Below are positions 18,417 to 27,443 of a DNA stretch of 37,666 nucleotides, one piece after another. The stretch is from Planctomycetia bacterium (GTDB taxonomy: Bacteria > Planctomycetota > Planctomycetia > Gemmatales > Gemmataceae): positions 1 to 37,666 of the forward strand of contig SYLG01000017.1 in the NCBI GenBank assembly GCA_005808665.1, written 5' to 3'. The notes under the pieces were generated by a model, which worked only from the letters and a program-made list of their open reading frames with translations, did not search any database and was not told where the DNA came from. A program made the position numbers and the translations under genes. The first letter of the stretch is position 1; the number at the start of each line of letters is the position of its first letter.

Positions 18417-18426
18417 TCCGTTAGCC

Positions 18427-20220
18427 TTATACCTCCAAACCAACCGCCCGCATGAGAGCCAAGGCGTTGCTATGGCGGGTAACACCGGGTCGCATTTTAT
18501 AATCGAAATGCATTTCCTGTTCTTCCCAGCGATCGGAAAAATGGACATTGTCTGCCGGTACGCCGCTTTCCTCGGCGATCCGGGTTAGGGCCAGGTCATG
18601 CGTGGTTACGATGCCAATGGCTTCTTTGGTCATAAGGCCTCCGACAACCCCCTTTGCCCCCTCCAGTCGATCATGGGAATTGGTTCCACTGAAGATTTCA
18701 TCGAGCAAAAACAGGAGGGGTGGTTTTTTGTCGCAAAGCTTGACCAAAAGCCGAACACGCTCGATTTCGGCCTGGAAACGAGATCGTCCAGCCGCCAACG
18801 AGTCAATAATTCTCATACTAGCCCCAACTTGCATAGGCGAAAGGATGACTTTGCGCGCCCGAACGGGTAACCCCGAGAGTGCCATAACGGCGGTCATACC
18901 AACCGTCCTGAGGTAAGTACTTTTTCCGGACATATTGGACCCACTGATCACCAACAGCCGAGGTTCGGTTCCTCCAAGACGAATGTCATTACGAACACAA
19001 CGGGCAGAAGAAATAAGCGGGTGGCCTGCGGCATCCGCATGCAGAAAGGGAGTTTCGTTTTCCACCAGGTTAGCGTAGGTGTGGTCCGGGTTTTCAAACG
19101 CATAGGCAGCCATACTGATAAGCGCATCGAACTCACCAAGGGTGGCAAACCAATCGGCTAGATGGTCGCCATTTTTGAAACGCCACTTTTCCACCAAATG
19201 GGTAATATGAAGGTCCCAGGACAATGCCAAGGCAAGGGGGGCAAACAGGGCATTCTTTCTCGAGGTGAGTAGGTCTGCATACACCCAAAGCTTGCCAATC
19301 GCCCGCGAAGGGGTTTCCTTGCGAGCGTGGAGCCGTTTTCTGGCCTCATTCAATAGTTGAGATTTGAAATCTTTTTTCTCGATCAATCGCAACATCCCCC
19401 CCAAACGGGAAAGGTCGGTTGCCTGTTTTTCCACAATTTCAAGAACCGGTCGGGTAACACTTTTGAAAATCAGGTGAAGGATCAGGGTCACCATGAAGCT
19501 GGCCGACCAAATCCAAAGGTCCCATGTCCCGGCAATCCAGGCAAAAAAACCGTAAAAGGTGATTGCCGATAGTACCAATGCAAGGAGGCGAACTCCCAAG
19601 GGAATGCGGCTAACGGGCATTCCCCCCCATTTTTCGAGCGGATTCAAATCGACCGGAGCCGCATCTTTGGAATAGGCATACATTCGTTCACGAATGTCTC
19701 CCATGGGAGCTAATTCTCCCAAGGCTTGTTGCCGTTGGCGGATTTCCTCCGGGGACCCTGCCTGTAAAAACATCGCTGCCAATTTGTCCTCGCCGATTCT
19801 GGTTTGGCACAAACAGATCCTTTCAAAAAGGGAATGGTTGCCAAAAATATCCAGGTCCTGGGCATAGGGGTGATCATCCCGAAGAAAACGAAGGCCAGCA
19901 TTTCCCCGCCCCATCCAGCGGTCGGCCATTCGTTCGATTCCCATTTCAACGGAATGGCGGGCCATTCGCTGACGAAACCACCGCCTGTTGATTCGTTCAT
20001 GAATGGCCAAAAGCACGATAAATTGGACAACGGCACCAAAAAGCCACCATCCTGAAAGGGAATGGTTGGCAAAAGTAGACCAACCAAAATAGCAGCCAAT
20101 CAAAGCTACCCCAAACCGGGCGAGGCCCAACCTACCCTCCCAAGCCTTCAGGACCTCCTCACCTTGGTACAACTCTTCTCTTCGCTGTGTATAAAACGCC
20201 TTGGGATCTGACTTATCCAT
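18427..20220 (-). CDS. Membrane-anchored MutS-family ATPase
   Basis: 597 residues from the ATG at 20220; the frame is open to 20388 but the extra 56 residues look non-coding. The C-terminal MutS ATPase domain is complete: Walker A SGSNMSGKST at 426-435, the DSLAAGRSRFQAEIERV signature near 473-489, Walker B LLFLLDEIFSGTNSHDR at 502-518 and VTTHDLA. The N-terminal mismatch-binding domain of true MutS is absent. Instead there are two hydrophobic pairs at about 33-50 and 56-73, and 208-230 and 236-252, which look like four membrane helices. This matches the MutS-related membrane ATPases found in several phyla; they are not expected to do classical mismatch repair and their role is unknown. The gene diverges from the DUF1501 gene. 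Confidence 0.85.
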   Translation of the reverse strand: MDKSDPKAFYTQRREELYQGEEVLKAWEGRLGLARFGVALIGCYFGWSTFANHSLSGWWLFGAVVQFIVLLAIHERINRRWFRQRMARHSVEMGIERMADRWMGRGNAGLRFLRDDHPYAQDLDIFGNHSLFERICLCQTRIGEDKLAAMFLQAGSPEEIRQRQQALGELAPMGDIRERMYAYSKDAAPVDLNPLEKWGGMPVSRIPLGVRLLALVLSAITFYGFFAWIAGTWDLWIWSASFMVTLILHLIFKSVTRPVLEIVEKQATDLSRLGGMLRLIEKKDFKSQLLNEARKRLHARKETPSRAIGKLWVYADLLTSRKNALFAPLALALSWDLHITHLVEKWRFKNGDHLADWFATLGEFDALISMAAYAFENPDHTYANLVENETPFLHADAAGHPLISSARCVRNDIRLGGTEPRLLVISGSNMSGKSTYLRTVGMTAVMALSGLPVRARKVILSPMQVGASMRIIDSLAAGRSRFQAEIERVRLLVKLCDKKPPLLFLLDEIFSGTNSHDRLEGAKGVVGGLMTKEAIGIVTTHDLALTRIAEESGVPADNVHFSDRWEEQEMHFDYKMRPGVTRHSNALALMRAVGLEV

Positions 20221-20463
20221 TGCTTTGTGCGGTTCCACCTGGGTAAATGCCGGGGTGCCGTCCCCTGCAACCGGTCTGGCCAAGGAAGGCAGAAAGTCCG
20301 GCTCTTCAAGATTTGATATGATTTGGAGGCCGGGGATGATATGATAAAAATCGGGAGGGCCCATGCCATCCTGCCCAAACCCCGCCAACGCTTAGCACTA
20401 AACCCCGGAGATTTTCCCTTGCTCCGAATCGATTCGAAACGAAATGCGACTTTTTGCGATGGA

Positions 20464-21783
20464 ATGAAACGCCGCGATTTTCTTCATGCGGGTAGCATTA
20501 GCGCCCTTGGATTAACCATTAGTCCGCAACCTGCCCGGGCAGAAGCCCAACAGGATGGGGACCACAACTGTATTTTTTTGTTTTTGGTGGGGGGCCCCAG
20601 CCACATTGACACATTCGATCCCAAACCAAATGCACCAGAGGAAATCCGGGGCCCTTTCAAGCCCATAAGTACCAAAGTTCCCGGGATCCAAATTACAGAG
20701 ATTTTCCCAAGGACGGCAAAGCTCTCCGATCACTTTTCCATTGTCCGTTCTGCGTACCATACCGCGGCAGCGGTTCATGACACCGGACACCAAATGATGC
20801 AGACCGGCAAACTTTTTGCCTCTGGAGTCGAACATCCCCATGTTGGAAGCATGGTTTCCTACCTCAAAGGCTCCCGAAATGACCTGCCCGCCCATGTCTT
20901 GATGCCCCGGCCCATAGGAAGGACAGGTGGCAACTTGCCGCATGGGCAAACGGCTGGTTTTCTAGGCAAATCCCATGACCCCTTTGTGCTAAATGCCGAC
21001 CCGGCAGCCAAAGATTTCCAAATTCCCGATCTACTTCCTCCGGGATACCTTCCCCCTTTGCGGACGGACCGAAGGCGGAAACTGCGTGATGCGGTTGAAG
21101 AACAATTCAAAGAACTCGACAAGACGGCCCAAGCCAAACAACTCGATGAGCAGTTTCAAAACGCCTACAAGCTCATATCCAACCCAAAAACCAGGGAATC
21201 GTTTGACCTGGCCAAGGAACCCTCCTCCATTAGGGAACGGTATGGGAGAACCCGGTTTGGCCAATCCTGCCTGTTGGCTCGCAGGTTGATTGAACGGGGG
21301 GTCCGGTTTGTCACTGTGAATATGTTTGAAACCGTATTTGATGAGATCACCTGGGACATCCACGGGTCTAGGCCTTTTACCGATATTTCCGAAATGTCCC
21401 GGCTGGTTGTCCCGAGTTTCGATCAAGGGTATTCGGCCCTTTTGGAAGATCTGGGGCAACGAGGCTTATTGTCCACTACTTTGGTGACCGCCATGGGGGA
21501 ATTTGGCCGTACCCCAAAAATCAATCCGGCTGGGGGCCGCGACCACCACCCCGGGGTCTGGTCGTTCCTTATCGGTGGGAGCCGAGTCCAAGGCGGCCGT
21601 GTAATTGGCCAATCCGATGAATTGGGTTACGCACCTCTCAATCGGCCCGTTTCCCCAGGCGAGGTCGCCTCAACCATCCTCCATTCTCTTGGCATTGCCC
21701 CTCATCAGGATGTGCCTGGCCCCCAAAATCGACCGGTTCCCCTGGTGGACTACCATGCGCCTGCTATTCGCGAACTTTTTTAA
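20464..21783 (+). CDS. DUF1501 protein (sulfatase-like fold), Tat-exported
   Basis: 439 residues from the ATG at 20464. The N-terminus MKRRDFLHAGSISALGLTIS followed by PQPARA is a twin-arginine export signal, which argues against the more upstream in-frame start at 20323. The DUF1501 pattern is clear: FLFLVGGPSHIDTFDPKP near 37-54, the long central region with FGQSCLLARRLIERGVRFVTV, then AMGEFGRTPKINPAGGRDHHPG near 344-365. The fold is related to alkaline phosphatase/sulfatase, but the biochemical role is not established. It is the first gene of a three-gene cluster; 12 bases separate it from the DUF1549/1553 gene, and such pairs are a hallmark of Planctomycetes. Confidence 0.93.
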   Translation: MKRRDFLHAGSISALGLTISPQPARAEAQQDGDHNCIFLFLVGGPSHIDTFDPKPNAPEEIRGPFKPISTKVPGIQITEIFPRTAKLSDHFSIVRSAYHTAAAVHDTGHQMMQTGKLFASGVEHPHVGSMVSYLKGSRNDLPAHVLMPRPIGRTGGNLPHGQTAGFLGKSHDPFVLNADPAAKDFQIPDLLPPGYLPPLRTDRRRKLRDAVEEQFKELDKTAQAKQLDEQFQNAYKLISNPKTRESFDLAKEPSSIRERYGRTRFGQSCLLARRLIERGVRFVTVNMFETVFDEITWDIHGSRPFTDISEMSRLVVPSFDQGYSALLEDLGQRGLLSTTLVTAMGEFGRTPKINPAGGRDHHPGVWSFLIGGSRVQGGRVIGQSDELGYAPLNRPVSPGEVASTILHSLGIAPHQDVPGPQNRPVPLVDYHAPAIRELF

Positions 21784-21795
21784 GGCACACTTTTA

Positions 21796-24285
21796 ATGCT
21801 TCATTCACACAAAGTTCCATTCGTTTTGGGCTTTCTGGTGTTTGGCCTAGGGGGATTCAACCCTTCCAAAGCGGCAGAGGCCCACCGGATAGAAATCTAC
21901 CCACCACAAATGCACCTTGCGGGGCCAGGACATCGTCACGGGATCCTTGTACTTGGTAACAATCCGGGAAAACCGACCGTTTCCCTTGTTTCCCAGGCAA
22001 CTTTTAGGGTTGAACCTCCTTCGATTGGATCCGTGTCCAAAACCGGAGAGTTTGAGGCAAAATCCACGGGTAAAGGTATTCTCCGCATCGGTATAAAAGG
22101 TAAGGAATTCCTCCTCCCTCTGGAAATCGGCAACACTTCACTTGGTGACAAAGTCTCCTTTGCCAACGACATCCTCCCAATATTAACCAAGACTGGTTGC
22201 AATAGCGGTTCGTGCCATGGGGCATTGGCGGGAAAGGGGGGCCTAAAGCTATCGCTTCGGGGATACAACCCGGAAGCTGACCATCATGTTTTGACCGCCC
22301 AGTTGGGTGGCAGGCGAATTGATAAAGAAATTCCCATGAACAGTTTGTTATTGCGTAAACCCCTCACGGATATCCCCCATACGGGAGGAAAGAAATGGGA
22401 CAGGAATTCACACTTTGCCTTTTTGGTCATCCGTTGGATTACCCAGGATGCCCAACCGGCAAAGGAAACTGATCCAATCATCAAATCTTTGGCTTTTTTC
22501 CCCCCTTCCCTTACAGGTTTTTCCAATGTTTCCGAACCCCTTGGATTATTGATACAGGCCACCTACTCCAATGGGATAACAGCGGATGTCACCTCGCGAG
22601 CCAAGTTTTCCAGTGCAAGCGAGGATGTTGCCGGAATTGATAACGATGGTATGGTGCGGGTGGTGGGGACCGGGGAATCTGCGATTTCCGCATGGTACAA
22701 CAACCTGGTTGCCACCTCACGGGTGATTTCCCCAAGGCCCGTTTCCGCGGTCAAATCCAAACCTGGAAAGTTTGCCAACTGGATCGATTTGGAGATTCAA
22801 ACAAAGTTGGACGCATTGGAAATCCCTGTTTCTGAAGATTGCAGCGACGAAACATTTCTCAGGCGATCCACCCTGGACCTTTGCGGCGTTTTGCCCACCC
22901 TTAAAGACCTTGAAACTTTTCAGGCCTTGGACCCGGCAAATCGCCGGTCCAATTGGATTGATAACCTTTTGTCCAGGTCAGAATACGCCGATTATTGGAC
23001 CTATAAATATTGCGATCAGTTCCTTGTCTCCACCAAAAAACTAACCCAGTCCGCAGTTTGGGCCTTTGCCCGATCCTTACGGAGGGAGGTAGCCAACAAT
23101 CGTCCATGGGACCAAACATGCCGGGACCTCCTCACCTCAACGGGATCGAACCTCGACCAGGGAGGAGTGAATTTCTTCCTCATGCACCGTGACCCGGGCG
23201 AACTCAATGAGGCCATAGCCGTCACCTTCATGGGTACTTCCATCGCTTGTGCCAAATGCCACAACCACCCTTTGGAGAAATGGACCCAGGATCAATATTG
23301 GTCCATGGCGAACCTGTTTGGCCGGGTGACTTTCAAAAATGGGGTGCGGGATGATGAGGTGATTTTGATCGACGCACCCAGCGGGGATGTAAACCATATC
23401 CGGCGGGGAATCCCCATGGCCCCGCGTCCGTTGGATGGCCCAACGGTAGGGGAAAACCGAAGGGTGGATTTTGCCAGGTGGCTCACTTCCGAGAACAATG
23501 CTTGGTTTGCCAAAGCTCAGGTAAATCGCCTCTGGAAGGGGTTAATGGGTAGGGGGCTTGTGGAAAACGATGATGACCTCCGGGCAACCAATCCCCCATC
23601 CCATCCGGAACTTCTCAATCGGTTGGCCAGGGAATTTGTCCTTTCCGGTTACAATAACAAATCGATTTTGCGGCTCATCACCCAATCCAGAACCTATCAG
23701 AGGTCTTCTACCCCGATTGGTGGAAATGAAACCGACGATCGGTTTTATTCCCACCACCTGTTGAAACGATTGCCCGCCGAAGTCCTTTTGGATGCATACT
23801 CCCAGGTCACCCTGGTTCCCACCAAATTCGACGCAATCACTCCTGGTGGCGGCAATGGAAGTCAACCCTATGGAGGCTATCCCGTGGGAACCCGGGCCAT
23901 TCAACTGCCTGATTCGGCTGTGGTTTCCGCATTTCTCGATTCTTTCGGCCGACCAGAAAGGAATCAGGCCTGTTCTTGTGAAAGGGGCATTGAAACCACA
24001 ATAGGCCAGGCCCTCCATGTGACCAATGGAACGACACTAAACGACAAATTAAAAACAAGGGAGGGGTGGATTACACAGCTCTCCGCTGAAAAAACTTCTC
24101 CGGAGTTTGCAATGGAAAAACTTTGGCTTGCGGCACTATCCCGAAAACCAAGCCAGGGTGAATTGGCCCATTCCTTGCCAGTCCTCAAGGCTTCCTGGGG
24201 TGGGACCCCTGACCAACGGCGCGAGGTGGTGGAAGATCTTTTCTGGGCGGTGCTAACCAGTCGCGAATTCCTTTTTAATCACTAA
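21796..24285 (+). CDS. Secreted cytochrome-like DUF1549/DUF1553 protein with Ig-like domain
   Basis: 829 residues with an N-terminal signal (HKVPFVLGFLVFGLGGF). A planctomycete-type haem-binding motif C135-NSGS-C140-H141 lies in a PSC-cytochrome-like region. It is followed by a bacterial Ig-like (BIG2-type) domain at about 228-310, DUF1549 at about 328-530 and DUF1553 at about 545-790. DUF1549 contains a second CxxCH motif, C485-AKC-HNHP, with a conserved HNHP. These proteins are abundant in planctomycetes and are thought to bind haem in the periplasm and act with DUF1501 partners; substrate and function are unproven. The gene lies between the DUF1501 and WD40 genes with gaps of 12 and 27 bases. 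Confidence 0.92.
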   Translation: MLHSHKVPFVLGFLVFGLGGFNPSKAAEAHRIEIYPPQMHLAGPGHRHGILVLGNNPGKPTVSLVSQATFRVEPPSIGSVSKTGEFEAKSTGKGILRIGIKGKEFLLPLEIGNTSLGDKVSFANDILPILTKTGCNSGSCHGALAGKGGLKLSLRGYNPEADHHVLTAQLGGRRIDKEIPMNSLLLRKPLTDIPHTGGKKWDRNSHFAFLVIRWITQDAQPAKETDPIIKSLAFFPPSLTGFSNVSEPLGLLIQATYSNGITADVTSRAKFSSASEDVAGIDNDGMVRVVGTGESAISAWYNNLVATSRVISPRPVSAVKSKPGKFANWIDLEIQTKLDALEIPVSEDCSDETFLRRSTLDLCGVLPTLKDLETFQALDPANRRSNWIDNLLSRSEYADYWTYKYCDQFLVSTKKLTQSAVWAFARSLRREVANNRPWDQTCRDLLTSTGSNLDQGGVNFFLMHRDPGELNEAIAVTFMGTSIACAKCHNHPLEKWTQDQYWSMANLFGRVTFKNGVRDDEVILIDAPSGDVNHIRRGIPMAPRPLDGPTVGENRRVDFARWLTSENNAWFAKAQVNRLWKGLMGRGLVENDDDLRATNPPSHPELLNRLAREFVLSGYNNKSILRLITQSRTYQRSSTPIGGNETDDRFYSHHLLKRLPAEVLLDAYSQVTLVPTKFDAITPGGGNGSQPYGGYPVGTRAIQLPDSAVVSAFLDSFGRPERNQACSCERGIETTIGQALHVTNGTTLNDKLKTREGWITQLSAEKTSPEFAMEKLWLAALSRKPSQGELAHSLPVLKASWGGTPDQRREVVEDLFWAVLTSREFLFNH

Positions 24286-24312
24286 TGCACTCCTTTTAAT
24301 GGATATTCCTTG

Positions 24313-27300
24313 ATGTTTTCCTTTCTCATTCTGCTGCTGGCCCAACAAGGATCACTCACGCCACCAGCAATTGCGGTTGATGCCAAATCTGACGGGTCCC
24401 TTGTCCTTGCCGGCCAGGGTGCCAACCTGATCATCCTCCAAAAACCCACCGGTTCCAAAGTATGGACCGTCCGGGTGGTTTCCCTTGGAAAGTCTCCTTC
24501 CCGAATCACCCAAATCAAACTCTCACCATCCGGAACAAAAACGGCCGTTGGCCTTGGAATGCCCGGGGTGGAAGGAAACCTTTTGATCCTTGACCCGCTA
24601 GAGGGAAAACCCATTGGTCCCCAAATCACCGCCAAACATAGGGACCTGGTAACGGCCATTGCTTGGTCGGCGGATGAAAAGCGGATCGCCTCAGGTGGTT
24701 ATGACCGAACGATCCTGGTTCACACCCTGGGGTCAAATGCCCCTCCCGGAAAAATTGTGGACCATTCCGATGTGGTTACTTCCATTGAATTTCTTCCTAA
24801 AAATTGCCTGGTTTCAACCAGTTATGACAGGTCGGTCAAACTTTTTGATGACCAGAGCCTGGTGCGCCTCCAAACCCTCGCAGACGCCACGGATTGGGGC
24901 CAAGGCATTGCGGTAAGGCAAAGCGATGGGCTCCTGGCGAGTGTTGGAAGCGATAAACTCATTCGGCTTTACCAGCGGGGCCAGGACAAATCGTATTCCT
25001 TAATGAAATCCTCCTTTGCCCATTCAGCACCCATCCTCCAGGCACGGTTTTCCCCTGATGGAAATAGTTTGGTCACTCTTGGTGAAGACAAATTCATCAA
25101 GCGATTTGCCGTTCCCCAACTCAATCAGTTGGGGGATCCAATCCCCATTGAAACCATACCCACCCGGTTTGCCCTTTCCGGGGATGGCAAAAAAGCTTGG
25201 ATTTCGGACCATTGGGGCCGGGTTCGTGAAATCCTTTTTGACAACCCAAAATCCCACATTGGCCTTTGGCCTGAAACCCAACCAACCGCCCGAATCGATA
25301 AAAAAGAGTTAAGTCCTATCCGGGCGGGAACCCAAGGACAATTAACACTTCACGGGGCGGATTTGCAGTCTGTTCGGCTTTCCTCAAGCATTGCCGGTTT
25401 GATCATCCGCCCCAAGGCGATCAGCGAATCGGTGGCTACCTTTGATATCGATGCTCCACCCTCAATGGGAGGTACCAATCCCCTTATCACTGTCCAATCG
25501 GCAAATAAAACGGTTACTACTTTTCATGCCGAGGTGGATCGTTTTTCCCGCACACCGGACGATTTTCTGCGTCCTGAGCAAATCTCCCAAGGCGTCACTG
25601 TGCAGGGTTTGCTGGACAAGGCTGGGCAAGCCCGGGTTATCACGATTCCGTTAAAAAAGGGAACCGCCCTGGGCGCTGAGGTGGTGGGGACAGCGGGCAA
25701 AACTCCCAAGGAAGCCGGTTGGGAACCCGAATTGGAATTACTCCGCCCCGATGGAACCTTGATGGATAGGGGATTTGGAAAGATTGGGATCGTTGCCGAC
25801 ACCGGGGGCTTGCATACCCTTTCGCTTCGGGACCATCAATGGCGCGGTGGAAATGGTTTTTCCTACCGGATGGACATTGGCCCGGTGCCTGTGGTTTTAG
25901 GCGTTTTTCCACGGGTGGTGAACCCATCGAAGGACCCAATTTCCGTTGAGCTAATAGGTATTAACCTTTCCAAAGAGCCCGTTACCCTTCCGCCTCCATT
26001 TACTCATTCCCAAACCAGGCCAATCAATCTTTCCGGACTTGCCACAAGGGCGGCGGGTAAAACAGAGGTATTGGTGAGTGCAGGGGGAGAAACAACAGAT
26101 TCCAGTAAACTTCTGGAGCCTGGCATGGCAGGGCAGTCGATCCTAAGTGACAAAACGAAGGAAGTCCTTTGGTCGTTTGCCGGCAAAAAAGGTCAACCAC
26201 TATTGTTGGAGGCACAAGCCATGCGATTTGGTTCGCCGCTTGATCCAACGCTTGCCATTCTCGACACAAAGGGCCGACTCCTCATCCGGGCCAAACTACA
26301 ATCCGTGGCAAAAACCCATGTCACCTTCCGCGATCATAATTCCTCCACTCCGGCCATTCGGCTGGATACCTGGGGGGACCTTGCTACCCACGATTTCATG
26401 TTGGCCGGAAATGACCTGATGCGGATTCGCAATTTACCCAAAAACCCGGATGATAACTGCGTGTTTACCAGTCGGAAAGGGATCCGCATCGGTTATTTGG
26501 GTACCACCCCCACACACCAACCAAACGGCCAGGATATGTTCAAGGTCCTGATTCATGCCCCAGGTACCAAACTGGCCCCCAACGGCATGCCCATGGTTGA
26601 AATACCCTGGTTTAATGACGATGGTGATGCCGATTTCCCCCAGGACTCGGTCCTGCAATTTGATCCACCGGCGGATGGAACCTACCTCGCCCGCATCACC
26701 GATGCTCGCGGAACGACCGGTCCGGGGCATTTCGTCAGGTTGGTGGTCCGAAAAACGAAGCCAGACTTTACCCTCAAAGCCGTTGTAAGCGGAAAATGGG
26801 TGGAAGGCAATTCCCAACTGGTCCAGGTTACCGCGACGCGATTGGACGGTTTTTCCGATCCCATTGAACTCTCCTGGAAAGAGGCCACGGGGTTCGTTAC
26901 CCCAAAGGGCCGACTTGGTCCGCTGGATGATGAAATCTTTTTGCCAATTTTTGCCCCGACAGATCCCGGGAAAACAACTTCCCTTATATTAATGGGCAAA
27001 TCAACCGGGCCAGCGAGTGTTTTGATGCGCGAGGCGACCTTAACCCTTGATAAAATTCAAAAGGGATATGGATTATCCATTAAACCGTTAAGCCCAGAAA
27101 TTTCCATTCGACCAGGGTCCACCACAAAGTTTTCATTTGAGATTCAAAGACCAAAAGGGTTCGAAGGACGCATCCCGATCGAGGTCAAGGGGTTACCCCA
27201 TGGTGTGCAGGTTTTGGACATTGGGCTAAACGGTATTCTGATGATTCCAGGCGTTACCAAACGCACCGTAGAAATCGCTTGTGAAGAATGGGTTCTTCCC

Positions 27301-27408
27301 GGGGAGGTGCCATTTGTGGTCACTGCCCGCCAGGAAGGAAAAGACGAGATACCCTCGACTCCGGTGATACTTAAAATTGGGCAAGCACCCCATTCGCCCA
27401 GGAACTGA
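24313..27408 (+). CDS. Secreted WD40 beta-propeller protein with PPC-like domains
   Basis: 1031 residues from the ATG at 24313 (a TTG directly before it is in frame). A short signal MFSFLILLLAQQGSLTPPAIA precedes a beta-propeller at about 30-340, with WD-type repeats such as HRDLVTAIAWSADEKRIASG, HSDVVTSIEFLPKNCLVST and HSAPILQARFSPDGNSLVTLG. Beyond it are beta-rich modules resembling bacterial pre-peptidase C-terminal (PPC) domains around 415-515 and 600-815, one with the acidic FNDDGDADFPQDS loop. The tail continues as beta-sandwich to the end. No enzyme motif is seen. Co-location with DUF1501 and DUF1549 genes suggests a binding or scaffold role for the same exported system. Confidence 0.87.
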   Translation: MFSFLILLLAQQGSLTPPAIAVDAKSDGSLVLAGQGANLIILQKPTGSKVWTVRVVSLGKSPSRITQIKLSPSGTKTAVGLGMPGVEGNLLILDPLEGKPIGPQITAKHRDLVTAIAWSADEKRIASGGYDRTILVHTLGSNAPPGKIVDHSDVVTSIEFLPKNCLVSTSYDRSVKLFDDQSLVRLQTLADATDWGQGIAVRQSDGLLASVGSDKLIRLYQRGQDKSYSLMKSSFAHSAPILQARFSPDGNSLVTLGEDKFIKRFAVPQLNQLGDPIPIETIPTRFALSGDGKKAWISDHWGRVREILFDNPKSHIGLWPETQPTARIDKKELSPIRAGTQGQLTLHGADLQSVRLSSSIAGLIIRPKAISESVATFDIDAPPSMGGTNPLITVQSANKTVTTFHAEVDRFSRTPDDFLRPEQISQGVTVQGLLDKAGQARVITIPLKKGTALGAEVVGTAGKTPKEAGWEPELELLRPDGTLMDRGFGKIGIVADTGGLHTLSLRDHQWRGGNGFSYRMDIGPVPVVLGVFPRVVNPSKDPISVELIGINLSKEPVTLPPPFTHSQTRPINLSGLATRAAGKTEVLVSAGGETTDSSKLLEPGMAGQSILSDKTKEVLWSFAGKKGQPLLLEAQAMRFGSPLDPTLAILDTKGRLLIRAKLQSVAKTHVTFRDHNSSTPAIRLDTWGDLATHDFMLAGNDLMRIRNLPKNPDDNCVFTSRKGIRIGYLGTTPTHQPNGQDMFKVLIHAPGTKLAPNGMPMVEIPWFNDDGDADFPQDSVLQFDPPADGTYLARITDARGTTGPGHFVRLVVRKTKPDFTLKAVVSGKWVEGNSQLVQVTATRLDGFSDPIELSWKEATGFVTPKGRLGPLDDEIFLPIFAPTDPGKTTSLILMGKSTGPASVLMREATLTLDKIQKGYGLSIKPLSPEISIRPGSTTKFSFEIQRPKGFEGRIPIEVKGLPHGVQVLDIGLNGILMIPGVTKRTVEIACEEWVLPGEVPFVVTARQEGKDEIPSTPVILKIGQAPHSPRN

Positions 27409-27427
27409 CAATCCCAAGCGTTGTCAG
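27405..27427. terminator. Short hairpin at the end of the WD40 gene
   Basis: CTGACAA (27405-27411) and TTGTCAG (27421-27427) form a 7-base stem with a 9-base loop that includes the WD40 stop codon. No T run follows. It lies between two convergent genes and could serve both weakly. Confidence 0.3.
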
Positions 27428-27443
27428 GGAAACGCCAGGGGAC

